The translations under genes were made by a program, and so were the position numbers. The notes under the pieces were generated by a model. The model searched no databases and was not told the origin of the DNA. It worked only from the letters and a program-made list of their open reading frames with translations. Below, one piece after another: positions 1-7,043 of a DNA stretch of 23,893 nt. The stretch's first letter is position 1. Each line of letters begins with the position of its first letter. Source of the DNA: Opitutia bacterium UBA6410 (GTDB lineage Bacteria > Verrucomicrobiota > Verrucomicrobiia > Opitutales > Intestinicryptomonadaceae); NCBI GenBank assembly GCA_002437405.1, contig DJPO01000041.1, forward strand, positions 265 to 24,157, written 5' to 3'.

Positions 1-48
1 GCCAAAGGGGGCGACAGTTAAGCTCCCTTTCGTAGGCGACAAGCCCTT

Positions 49-70
49 TCGAGGGGCTCTCGCCCCTCGA
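49..70. other. GC-rich perfect hairpin
   Basis: A 9-bp perfect inverted repeat (TCGAGGGGC / GCCCCTCGA) with a TCTC loop. It is the first of three hairpins packed into positions 49-138. No T-run follows it, so alone it is not a clear intrinsic terminator. It may be part of a terminator cluster, the 3' end of a structured RNA, or an intergenic repeat. No coding frame is visible in positions 1-108. Confidence 0.55.
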
Positions 71-73
71 GCT

Positions 74-102
74 CCCCCGCTTTTTGCGTGGGGTGGGTTT
101 TT
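74..102 (+). terminator. Possible intrinsic terminator
   Basis: A seven-pair stem (CCCC plus CGC against GCG plus GGGG, one bulged T at 89) closes a TTTTT loop and is followed after TGGG by a T-run at 98-102. It probably ends a plus-strand transcript that starts outside the window. The T-run is separated from the stem by a few bases, which weakens the call. Confidence 0.4.
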
Positions 103-108
103 GACTTT

Positions 109-144
109 CCGAGGGATTGCTTTTTGAGCTTCCCTCGGTTTTTT
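109..144 (+). terminator. Intrinsic terminator of an upstream plus-strand gene
   Basis: An 8-bp perfect stem, CCGAGGGA (109-116) with TCCCTCGG (131-138), and a 14-nt loop with a small inner GCT/AGC pairing, is followed directly by six Ts. This is a textbook rho-independent terminator. The gene it serves lies left of the window. Confidence 0.7.
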
Positions 145-151
145 GTCTTTA

Positions 152-173
152 TTTATAAAAATTCCGAACGGAA
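152..173 (-). terminator. Possible terminator of the cupin gene
   Basis: Read on the minus strand, TTCC-GTTC-GGAA (positions 173 down to 162) is followed by TTTTTAT. The stem is only 4-5 bp, but it lies about 50 nt past the cupin stop codon and has a correct T-run. Confidence 0.35.
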
Positions 174-223
174 GGAAATTTTATTCTTTTACTTTCTGTA
201 CGGCTTGTTGCTTTTGTATTTTT

Positions 224-556
224 TTATTCGCCGGTTGCGCCGAGCATTGTCAACAGCATTTTGAAGTTTTCCATTGCTTTTACCGAATGCGGGACGTTTG
301 CGGGCATTATTACGCAGTCGCCGCGCGAAAGCAGGAGCGGTTTTTCCCCGATTGTAATTTCCGCCTCTCCTTCCAAAATTTGCACGAATGCGTCGAACGG
401 CGCGCTGTGTTTGCTCAATCCTTGCCCCTTTGCGAATGCGAACAACGTTATATTGCCCGTCGCGTTTTTAAGCAGTTGCATGCTCACGATTCCCCCGTTT
501 GGGTAGTCGCAGAGCAATTTCGGGTCGAACAAGTTTCCTATATCTTTTTCTTTCAT
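224..556 (-). CDS. Small single-domain cupin protein
   Basis: A 110-residue protein that is essentially one cupin beta-barrel. Residues 44-63 give the first cupin motif with His50 and Asp55, and residues 79-90 the second (GDCVIMPANVPH) with His90. The usual second His and the Glu of motif 1 are not present in canonical positions, so metal binding would be reduced or different from classic cupins. Short cupins with a KHSAPFDAF-type core are widespread in gut anaerobes and have no agreed function; ligand sensing or sugar/aromatic chemistry are guesses. The start is well supported by AAAGGAGA (574-567 on the minus strand) ten bases before the ATG. There is no signal peptide, so it is cytoplasmic. 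It stands alone, divergent from apbE across 210 nt. Confidence 0.85.
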   Translation of the reverse strand: MKEKDIGNLFDPKLLCDYPNGGIVSMQLLKNATGNITLFAFAKGQGLSKHSAPFDAFVQILEGEAEITIGEKPLLLSRGDCVIMPANVPHSVKAMENFKMLLTMLGATGE

Positions 557-766
557 AAATAAAAAATCTCCTTTTTTTGATAGATACTTTTCTTTCGGAA
601 AAGTTCGAGTGGTGAAAGGAAAATTGTTTTGCTTCGGGGCGGTGGGTTTGTCTCGTCCAAATTGGGGATAGTGTTTTGCGTTGGCGGCGGATTGTTTTCT
701 TTAACTTGGAGTTTTATGCTTGAAAGACGTCTGTTTGCCGTATAGCAATTTTATAGCCAAATTATT

Positions 767-1621
767 ATGTTTACATTCGACTACGAGGCGATGAATACGA
801 AGCTCGACCTGCTCATTTGCGGTGGAGACTCCGACTATGCGCGTTCGGCGGCGTACGAGTGCTACGAGCGGCTCGGCAACTTGGAGAGCCTTTTGAGCAT
901 GTACCGCGAGGGTAGCGACATAAATATGGTAAACACGTCGCCCGTCGGCACTGTCACCGTTTTGTCGGAATTTGCCTGCGACTGCCTTTTGCAGGCTTTC
1001 GCGGTTTCGGCGATAACGGGCGGGGCGGTTGACGTTTGTCTCGGCAAATATTTTGCGGGGCGCAAGGAGGGCGTGGAAGTCCCTGCGCGCGAGCGCGGAA
1101 TGTTCGAGTTCGACCCCGATTCCTATTGCATAAAAAAGACCTCCGAGGGCTGGATAGACTTGGGGTGTATCGGCAAGGGTTTTGCCGTTGACAACCTCAT
1201 CGAATTGTTGCGCGACCCGTGGGAAATCCAAAGCGCGTTTATCAATTTCGGCGGAAGTTCGACCTATGCTTTCGGCAAGCCCGAGGATTCCGATAACTGG
1301 AAGGTGAACCTTTCGCCCGAAGTGTCTATCGACATTCCCGCCTGCGGGCTGGGCGTCGGGGCGTCGGGGACTTCGGTTTTGGGCGAGCACATCGTGGACG
1401 CGCGCACGGGCGAAGTCCCGAAAAATGCGCCGTTTAGGACTTGGGCGTTTGCGGAGTCGGCGGCGGTTGCCGACGCTCTCTCGACCGCGTTTATGATTTT
1501 GGAAAAAGAAAAAATCCGCGAAATTTGCGCCCAATACCCAGTCGCCGCCGCGTTGCAGCATACCGACGGTGCGGAAATCGAATTTATCGGGAAAATCCCC
1601 GACTCGGCTTCGGCTCGGTAA
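767..1621 (+). CDS. apbE: ApbE-family FAD:protein FMN transferase
   Basis: A 284-residue ApbE-type protein. Family proteins move FMN from FAD onto a Ser/Thr of target proteins, using Mg2+. Visible signatures are an N-terminal AMNT in place of the usual AMGT (residues 8-11), DLGCIGKGFAVD (131-142), the GGSSTYAFG strand, GEHIVDARTG (206-215; usually H-x-x-D-P-x-T-G) and ADALSTA around Asp236, the expected metal-binding Asp. There is no signal peptide or lipobox, unlike the classic periplasmic lipoprotein ApbE, so this copy should act in the cytoplasm. No flavinylated partner such as NqrC, RnfG or an FMN-binding-domain protein is in the window. The start at 767 is chosen because the internal ATG at 791 is the Met of the family motif itself; no Shine-Dalgarno site is visible. 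A weak TTGAAA (720) and TATAGC (741) pair lies upstream with a short 15-nt spacer. Confidence 0.88.
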   Translation: MFTFDYEAMNTKLDLLICGGDSDYARSAAYECYERLGNLESLLSMYREGSDINMVNTSPVGTVTVLSEFACDCLLQAFAVSAITGGAVDVCLGKYFAGRKEGVEVPARERGMFEFDPDSYCIKKTSEGWIDLGCIGKGFAVDNLIELLRDPWEIQSAFINFGGSSTYAFGKPEDSDNWKVNLSPEVSIDIPACGLGVGASGTSVLGEHIVDARTGEVPKNAPFRTWAFAESAAVADALSTAFMILEKEKIREICAQYPVAAALQHTDGAEIEFIGKIPDSASAR

Positions 1622-1681
1622 TTCCCGAATCCGCGCCGAAAATCCGTTTAACTTTAAACTCAAAATAGAAACACAACATAT

Positions 1682-3697
1682 ATGAAAACAGGAAAATCGT
1701 TTATCGTTGCGGCGTTTGCCGCGCTTTTTGCGGCTCAGCTTACCGCAAAGACGTTTGAAATCGGTTCGCCCGACGGAAGATTGCAGGCTCGCGTTTCCGA
1801 CGGCGCGGCGTTGAAGCTCGACGTTTTGGACGGCGGTTCTAAGCTTCTTGAAAATGTGGAAATCGCGCTCGACACCGACAAGGGCGCGCTCGGCAAAAAC
1901 GCGACTGCCGCCTCATGCGACATCAAAAACTTCCGCGGCACAATCGACACGGTTTGGGGCATCAACAAGACCGTCAAGGACGAATACAACCAGATGACCC
2001 TCGACTTCAAACTCTACAAGCTGGTCGTCCGCGCCTATGACGACGCCGTTGCGTACCGCTTTATCTCGAAGTTCGACGGCGACAAAATGATTGTCCGCGG
2101 CGAAACCCTCGACATTCCGCTCGCCAAGTCCGACAAGCTCATCGCCCACATCGAAGGCGGCGTTATGTCGTCCTCCGAAAGGCCGTGGACCCGCACGACC
2201 GTCGAGCAGCTCGCCGACAACAAAAAGGCGCACAGCGTCTCCATTCCGCTCATTATGGACAGGGGCGCGGCGAAGGTCGCGCTCGTCGAATCCGACGTTG
2301 CGAACTATCCGTCGCTGCGCGTGATGGCTGGCGGCAAGGGCTTGGAAACGAAAATTTCGAAATATCCCAAGAAGTTCGAAATTAAAAAGCATATGCGCAT
2401 CGCGGCCGAATCCGAGGACTTCATCGCCAAGACCGTCCCCGCGCGCGACTTCCCGTGGAGGGCGTTTATCGTCGCCCGCAACGACGCCGACTTGGCGGTA
2501 AACGACACCGTCTTCAGGCTCGCCAAGCCCTGCGCTATAAAGGACACCTCTTGGATTAAACCCGGCACTTGCGTCTGGGAATGGTGGAACAACTGGAATC
2601 TCGACGGAGTTGACTTCGAGTCGGGCGTCAACGAAAACACCTACCGCTACCTCATCGACTTCGCGGCGGAAAATTCGATTCCGTACGTAATTTTCGACGC
2701 CAGCTGGCTCACGGGCAAGGACGCGGGCGAAATGATCGACACCGACGAAGCCCTCGCTCAGGGCAAGACGTTCATCGACGTTCCCGGACTCATCGCCTAT
2801 GCGAAGGAAAAGAATGTTAAAATCATTCTCTGGGTTCTTGCGAAATCCATGGCGAAATATCCCGTCGAAGCGTACGACGTAATGAAAAAGTGGGGCGCGG
2901 CGGGTCTGAAAATCGACTTCACCGACCGCGACGACCAGGACGCAATGGAATTCTACGAACTTATGGCAAAGCTCGGCGCGGAACGCGAAATGCTCGTCGA
3001 CATGCACGGCTGCGCAAAGCCCGTCGGTCAATTCCGCACATGGCCGAACCTCATCAACTTCGAAGGCGTGCACGGCAACGAAGTCAACAAGTGGGCGAAA
3101 ACTATAACCCCCTCGCACAATGTCGACTTGGTCTTCACCCGCATGCTCGCAGGCCCGATGGACTACACCCCTGGCGGCATCAGAAATTCCGCGAAGAAGG
3201 ATTTCAACGTTTGCTGGAATCTCCCGCAAGTGCAGGGCACGCGCGCGCACCAGATGTCGATGTTCATTCTCTACTACGCGCCGCTTCAGATGCTCTGCGA
3301 CTACGCTTCGGCATACAAGCAATATCCCGAACTGCTCAAATATATGGCGGAAACTCCCACGACTTGGGACGAATCCAGAGTTATTGCGGGCGAAATCGGC
3401 AAATACGTGGTAGTCGCCCGCCGCAGCGGCAACGACTGGTACATCGGCGGTATGTGCGACTGGGACGGCAAGGAAATCGACATCGACCTCTCCAAGATTC
3501 TCTCGCCCGATACCTCCTACAAGGCGGAAATCATAAGCGACGGCGCGAATGCCTCGAAGATTGCAACCGACTACAAATACACCGTAAAAACGGTTTCGGG
3601 CGCGGACGTTCTGAAGATGAAGATGGCCTCGGGCGGCGGCTTTGCGATAAAGCTCACCCCCAAGATGTTCGACTTCTTCGGTCTCGATATTTTCTAA
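1682..3697 (+). CDS. GH97 family alpha-glycosidase, retaining type, exported
   Basis: A 671-residue glycoside hydrolase family 97 protein (SusB-like, slightly shorter than the usual 640-740). Residues 1-22 form a Sec signal peptide, so it acts in the periplasm. The N-terminal beta-sandwich (about 25-270) is followed by the catalytic barrel starting near CVWEWWNNW (Trp299) and a short C-terminal beta domain (about 570-660). GLKIDF places an Asp at residue 412, the position of the nucleophile in the retaining branch typified by the Bacteroides alpha-galactosidase BtGH97b; the inverting SusB branch lacks it. EGVHGNE (Glu461 to Glu467) is the conserved Ca2+/acid-base segment. Retention is therefore predicted, and alpha-galactosidase is a reasonable but unproven substrate class. 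It sits 60 nt after apbE and is followed by a terminator. Codons are strongly C-ending, suggesting high expression. No SusC/D-type or transporter genes adjoin it. Confidence 0.93.
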   Translation: MKTGKSFIVAAFAALFAAQLTAKTFEIGSPDGRLQARVSDGAALKLDVLDGGSKLLENVEIALDTDKGALGKNATAASCDIKNFRGTIDTVWGINKTVKDEYNQMTLDFKLYKLVVRAYDDAVAYRFISKFDGDKMIVRGETLDIPLAKSDKLIAHIEGGVMSSSERPWTRTTVEQLADNKKAHSVSIPLIMDRGAAKVALVESDVANYPSLRVMAGGKGLETKISKYPKKFEIKKHMRIAAESEDFIAKTVPARDFPWRAFIVARNDADLAVNDTVFRLAKPCAIKDTSWIKPGTCVWEWWNNWNLDGVDFESGVNENTYRYLIDFAAENSIPYVIFDASWLTGKDAGEMIDTDEALAQGKTFIDVPGLIAYAKEKNVKIILWVLAKSMAKYPVEAYDVMKKWGAAGLKIDFTDRDDQDAMEFYELMAKLGAEREMLVDMHGCAKPVGQFRTWPNLINFEGVHGNEVNKWAKTITPSHNVDLVFTRMLAGPMDYTPGGIRNSAKKDFNVCWNLPQVQGTRAHQMSMFILYYAPLQMLCDYASAYKQYPELLKYMAETPTTWDESRVIAGEIGKYVVVARRSGNDWYIGGMCDWDGKEIDIDLSKILSPDTSYKAEIISDGANASKIATDYKYTVKTVSGADVLKMKMASGGGFAIKLTPKMFDFFGLDIF

Positions 3698-3717
3698 TTT
3701 GCAGTCGATACCCTTTC

Positions 3718-3745
3718 AAAGCCCCGCGATTTTGCGGGGTTTTTT
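3718..3745 (+). terminator. Intrinsic terminator after GH97
   Basis: CCCCGC (3722-3727) pairs with GCGGGG (3734-3739) around a GATTTT loop, extended by A/T pairs, and is followed by six Ts. It lies 25-50 nt past the GH97 stop codon. Confidence 0.85.
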
Positions 3746-3808
3746 GTTTTCGCAAAAATTTTCGGAAAAAGTTTGCCCCGCGCGGCGCAACTATTTGACT
3801 AATCGACT

Positions 3809-4756
3809 ATGGCTTCCGACAGGCACATAATAATAGACGGCTGGAATGCCGTGCGCTCGAACCGCTCGACGGAGCGGACGTTTCTTGAGCACGGTCTCGA
3901 CGCGGCGCGCGAAGTGTTTTGGAAGCTCGTCGAGCCGCTCCACGACTATGCGGGCTCGCGCGTTACCATTGTCTACGACGGCAAGGGCGATGAGATTTCG
4001 ATACAGCGGCGCAACGGAATAAACACCCTGTCGGAGGTTTTCACGCCGTCGTATATGACGGCTGACGAGCTAATCGAGCAGCTTTGCGCGACTTCCTCCA
4101 ATCCCTCGTCGATAACCGTCGTCACCCGCGACAACCTTTTGCGGCTTACCTCCACAACATTCGGCGCAACCGCGCTTTCGCCCGACAAGCTTTTCGACAG
4201 TGCGGGCGGCTGCGCCAAGGCGATGGCGGAGTCCCTGCATTTGTCCAATTCGAAGGAAGACCGCAAATGGCGGAGCGAAAACGCGTTTTCCGCGCTCGAT
4301 TCCCTCGACTTGGAAATACAAGCCGCCGCAAAGCGCGCCGAAATAATGTCAAAGCATATGAAAAAACGCCGCAAGCGTCTTTTGGCGCGGGCCGAACAGG
4401 CTGCCGATTCGGCGGACGGCGCGGAATCGGCGCAATCGTCGGATAAAGCCGACGCGTCGGGACGCTCGGGCGCGGTTCTTTTGTCGGATAGGGCACGCGC
4501 GGCGCAGCCGTCGGGACACTCGAAGACTCGCGGCGGCGGTGAAAAATTCGCCAAAAAATTAAAATCGTTTTCCGCGCCCGAGCTTCGCAAAAGCTTGGAG
4601 AAATCCGCAAAACGTTCCGAAAAGAATGCGGCGAAAAACGGCAAAGGTGCGGCGGGGCAGAGCGGGGCGGCTTCGCAAAAAATGTCGTTCAAAGAGGCGT
4701 TGGGGAAATCGCTTTCGCTCGCGGAGATTGCTGCGGTCAAGGTTTTGAAGAAGTAG
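3809..4756 (+). CDS. YacP/Rae1-like NYN-domain nuclease with long basic tail
   Basis: A 315-residue protein. Residues 1-150 match the NYN_YacP (PIN-like) fold: IIIDGWN with Asp10, VYDGKGDE with Asp57, MTADELIEQL with Asp86, and VVTRDN with Asp108. This gives the four acidic residues expected for a Mg2+-dependent nuclease centre. In Bacillus the relative Rae1 cleaves mRNA in the ribosomal A site; the same role here is only possible. Family members are usually near 170 residues. The extra 145-residue tail is rich in Ala, Ser, Lys and Arg, has a KKRRKRLL cluster near 180-190, and looks disordered before a more helical last 40 residues. It may tether the nuclease to RNA or ribosomes. The gene follows a terminator and shows no clear Shine-Dalgarno site, so it is probably monocistronic and cytoplasmic. 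Confidence 0.82.
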   Translation: MASDRHIIIDGWNAVRSNRSTERTFLEHGLDAAREVFWKLVEPLHDYAGSRVTIVYDGKGDEISIQRRNGINTLSEVFTPSYMTADELIEQLCATSSNPSSITVVTRDNLLRLTSTTFGATALSPDKLFDSAGGCAKAMAESLHLSNSKEDRKWRSENAFSALDSLDLEIQAAAKRAEIMSKHMKKRRKRLLARAEQAADSADGAESAQSSDKADASGRSGAVLLSDRARAAQPSGHSKTRGGGEKFAKKLKSFSAPELRKSLEKSAKRSEKNAAKNGKGAAGQSGAASQKMSFKEALGKSLSLAEIAAVKVLKK

Positions 4757-4854
4757 CTTTTTTTCTTTTTTCTTTTTTTTCGGGCGAATGTCGGTGTTTC
4801 TTAATGGTTGCGCACGCAGTGTCGGGCGGCGTTGAAATTTCCGAAGCTGTATTG

Positions 4855-4883
4855 CCCCCCCTCTCTCTCTCCCTGAGGAGGGG
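4855..4883. repeat. Pyrimidine tract with hairpin potential in a gene-free gap
   Basis: A run of twenty pyrimidines (seven Cs, then CT repeats, then CCCT; 4855-4874) is followed by GAGGAGGGG. CCCCTC at 4858-4863 can pair with GAGGGG at 4878-4883. It lies in the 289-nt space between the convergent genes ending at 4756 and 5046, where I see no credible gene. Confidence 0.5.
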
Positions 4884-5000
4884 ATTGTTCGGAATGTTTG
4901 GCGAAATGGTCGTCCCGTCGTCGCTTTTCGGGTTGGCGTTCAGTATCCTTTCCCATTTTTCTCCTCCGAAAAATTCGAAAAAGAATGAAAAAATGCGCAA

Positions 5001-5032
5001 AAAAAACGGACTCTTTGCGGAGTCCGTTTTTT
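5001..5032. terminator. Strong bidirectional intrinsic terminator
   Basis: A 13-bp perfect stem, six As then CGGACTC against GAGTCCG then six Ts, with the loop TTTGCG. The A-run and T-run let it work on both strands, as fits its place between the convergent genes ending at 4756 (plus) and 5046 (minus). Confidence 0.9.
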
Positions 5033-5045
5033 GTATTTAGAAAAA

Positions 5046-6749
5046 CTACTCGGATTTTTCCGATTCTTCGGCTGCGGGCTGTTCGGGCGTGGCTTCCGAA
5101 GCGGGTTGCTCGGTTGCAGTTTCCTCGGAGGGAACTTCGGGCTGAGCCTCCTGTGCCGCAGGTTGTTCGCCGTCGTCGGCTGCGGGAGCTTCCGCTTCCT
5201 TGGGCGCGACAATCGGTTCGTCGCCAGCCTTTGCCGCTTCCGCTTCGGGGTCTGCGGATTTGTCCTTGGGCTTGGGCAGGTACGGGTTCGCCTGCAAAGT
5301 CCCGTCGGCGTATTCGACGACGTATCCTTCGGAAACCAACCAAGCCAGCTCGCTCCAAATCGAGGACAGGCGTTCATTGGTTTCTTCGGGCAGTTCGGCG
5401 GTGTCCGCGGGCTTTTGCGACTCGAGCGTTTCCGCGCCGTCGGCGTGTTCCTGCGCGAGCGTCTTCGCCTTGCCCTCCGACTTCGGAGCTTCCAGCCCGA
5501 GGTACTTGTATGGCATTTCCGACGCGCGGATTGCGGGGTTTGCCGTGATGAAGTCGAAAATCTTTTGCGGGACTTCCGAAAGGCTTTCGCCCTCGAAGAT
5601 GAACTTGCGCTTGATTACCGAAACGAACGCAAAGCCCTTGCTGCCGCGCTTGTAGACCGCAAACCCAGAGCGGCGCAGGCGTCCGCGCAGGTTGTTTGCC
5701 GTGACAATCGGGAATTTCTTCTGTTTGCGGCAAGCTTCTTCGATATTGCGGCGGATTCTGCCGAAGGGGAGTTTTGCGACGTATTCGCCGCGCAGGCGCA
5801 CCTGTTCGTAGGTCTTAACGAGTTCCGCGCCGAATTTTTGCGAGATATACGCAAATGCGGTTTCGCGGGTTTCGAAAGTATCGGCTTCGCCCTCTTGGGG
5901 GGTCTTGAGCTTGAAGACTGTCTTTTTCTTCATCTGCTCGAGCCACGCGGCGATTTGGTCGGCGTCGCGCACGCTTTCGATTGAAGCGGTGAATTTTTCG
6001 AAGGGCATTTTCGGGAATTTGCGGTTGTGGTATTCGCGCAAGAATTCGCCGTATTTGTGCCAGTTGGGCGCGCCGAGCAGATCGCCAGTGATGGAGCACT
6101 TGTTGACGACCTGGAATTCGCCCTTGGGCGGTTCGGCGTCGATTTCAACCGACTCGAAAAGTTCTTCGAGCTTTGCCTCGAGCGCCGCCGCCTTTGCGGA
6201 GGCTTCGTCCTCGAAGGGCAGGTTGAGCGGCTGTGCGCAGTAGAGCGGCTTTACGTTGCCTTCGGCGTCGGGGAGGTTCTTGGCGAGCACGACGTAGCGT
6301 TCGGGCTTTTCGAGGATTATCTCGGCGATGTCGAAGAGCTGGTAGGTGCGCTTGGACGCCTTGATTATTTCTGCGAGCTTGTTGAACGGCGCGTCTTCGG
6401 GGTAGAAGAGGACTTCCATCGAGAAGACGAAAGGTTCGCGCTTGGCTTTTTTGTCGAAGCTCTTGAAGCGTTTTTTAAAGGGTTTGTCCGACGCGGATTC
6501 GGGGCGTGCGTCGGGGGCGTTTTTGCGGCGCGGGGGGAAGGGGCGTTTTTTGAAATCGCCGCCCTCGCGCGGCTTGCCGAAGGATTCTCTGGGGCGTTTC
6601 GAGCCTTTAAAGCCGCCGTCCTTGCGGGGCGCGAAGCTCTTGGATATGTTTGAACTTGGCGTCCACGCCGTTGCGAACTGCAGGTTGGAGAGTTCGCTCA
6701 GGTCGATTCCGCCGTTTTGTGTTTCCCGTTTATTGTCTTGTTCGGACAT
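5046..6749 (-). CDS. Uncharacterised tripartite protein, RNA-binding-like core
   Basis: A 567-residue protein that I cannot assign to a named family. Residues 40-105 are basic and rich in Lys, Arg, Gly, Pro and Phe, as in disordered RNA-binding tails. Residues 106-380 form a globular, Cys-poor core with NKCSITGDLLGAPNWHKYGE (216-235) and a basic NNLRGRLRRSGF stretch (352-363). Residues 390-490 read as a winged-helix-like unit (IFDFITANP, ASEMPYKYLG, then LAWLVSEGYVVEY and a DG turn) interrupted by a charged linker. Residues 495-567 are an acidic Glu/Pro/Ala tail. There is no signal peptide, so it is cytoplasmic. I recall similar uncharacterised proteins in Verrucomicrobiota but cannot verify this. 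It is divergent from the secreted-protein gene at 7044 and shares an upstream element with it. Only AAGAG lies close to the ATG, so no proper Shine-Dalgarno site. Confidence 0.85.
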   Translation of the reverse strand: MSEQDNKRETQNGGIDLSELSNLQFATAWTPSSNISKSFAPRKDGGFKGSKRPRESFGKPREGGDFKKRPFPPRRKNAPDARPESASDKPFKKRFKSFDKKAKREPFVFSMEVLFYPEDAPFNKLAEIIKASKRTYQLFDIAEIILEKPERYVVLAKNLPDAEGNVKPLYCAQPLNLPFEDEASAKAAALEAKLEELFESVEIDAEPPKGEFQVVNKCSITGDLLGAPNWHKYGEFLREYHNRKFPKMPFEKFTASIESVRDADQIAAWLEQMKKKTVFKLKTPQEGEADTFETRETAFAYISQKFGAELVKTYEQVRLRGEYVAKLPFGRIRRNIEEACRKQKKFPIVTANNLRGRLRRSGFAVYKRGSKGFAFVSVIKRKFIFEGESLSEVPQKIFDFITANPAIRASEMPYKYLGLEAPKSEGKAKTLAQEHADGAETLESQKPADTAELPEETNERLSSIWSELAWLVSEGYVVEYADGTLQANPYLPKPKDKSADPEAEAAKAGDEPIVAPKEAEAPAADDGEQPAAQEAQPEVPSEETATEQPASEATPEQPAAEESEKSE

Positions 6750-6805
6750 CTCTTGATGAGGTTTATTTATTAGTGGAAGCGTACTCCGAGGAATCGGAGG
6801 GCGCG

Positions 6806-6834
6806 TATGTAGTTTTTCTATATAGACGATACAA
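6806..6834 (-). promoter_or_regulatory. Candidate promoter of the 567-residue protein gene
   Basis: On the minus strand TTGTAT (6834-6829) and TACATA (6811-6806) are 17 nt apart, about 57 nt before the start codon. The first ten bases, TTGTATCGTC, are repeated exactly at 6974-6983 on the plus strand. The -10 match to the sigma-70 consensus is weak, so support comes mainly from the shared element and its spacing. Confidence 0.35.
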
Positions 6835-6973
6835 ACGATTTCGCCGCATAAGGCAAAACAATTTTTTCATTTTTCCGACGTTTGTTTTGCGATTTCCCCG
6901 CGCGCCGAACCCCCCGCCCGACGCGCCGTTAATCTTTCGGGAAATCCGACGATTAAAAAATACAAAAAAAGAC

Positions 6974-7002
6974 TTGTATCGTCGGAAAAAATATCTTACG
7001 TT
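6974..7002 (+). promoter_or_regulatory. Candidate promoter of the secreted-protein gene
   Basis: TTGTAT (6974-6979) and TACGTT (6997-7002) are 17 nt apart, 42 nt before the start codon at 7044. TTGTATCGTC is identical to the divergent copy at 6834-6825. In addition TCCGACGAT at 6946-6954 pairs with ATCGTCGGA at 6978-6986, so the -35 region can fold or bind a dimeric regulator. Confidence 0.4.
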
Positions 7003-7043
7003 TTGAACACAATAAGGAAAATATTTTCTACAAAGGATAAAAA

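Noticed and set aside
143..562. 139-codon plus-strand frame opposite the cupin gene
   Set aside because: The minus-strand cupin has a clear fold and a good Shine-Dalgarno site; the plus frame is Cys/Phe/His-rich and begins inside a terminator region.
1913..3322. 469-codon minus-strand frame opposite GH97
   Set aside because: Shadow of a strongly C-ending gene; no motifs.
4804..5040. Small plus-strand frame (78 codons) in the gap between convergent genes
   Set aside because: It runs through the pyrimidine tract and into the bidirectional terminator, and has no family resemblance.
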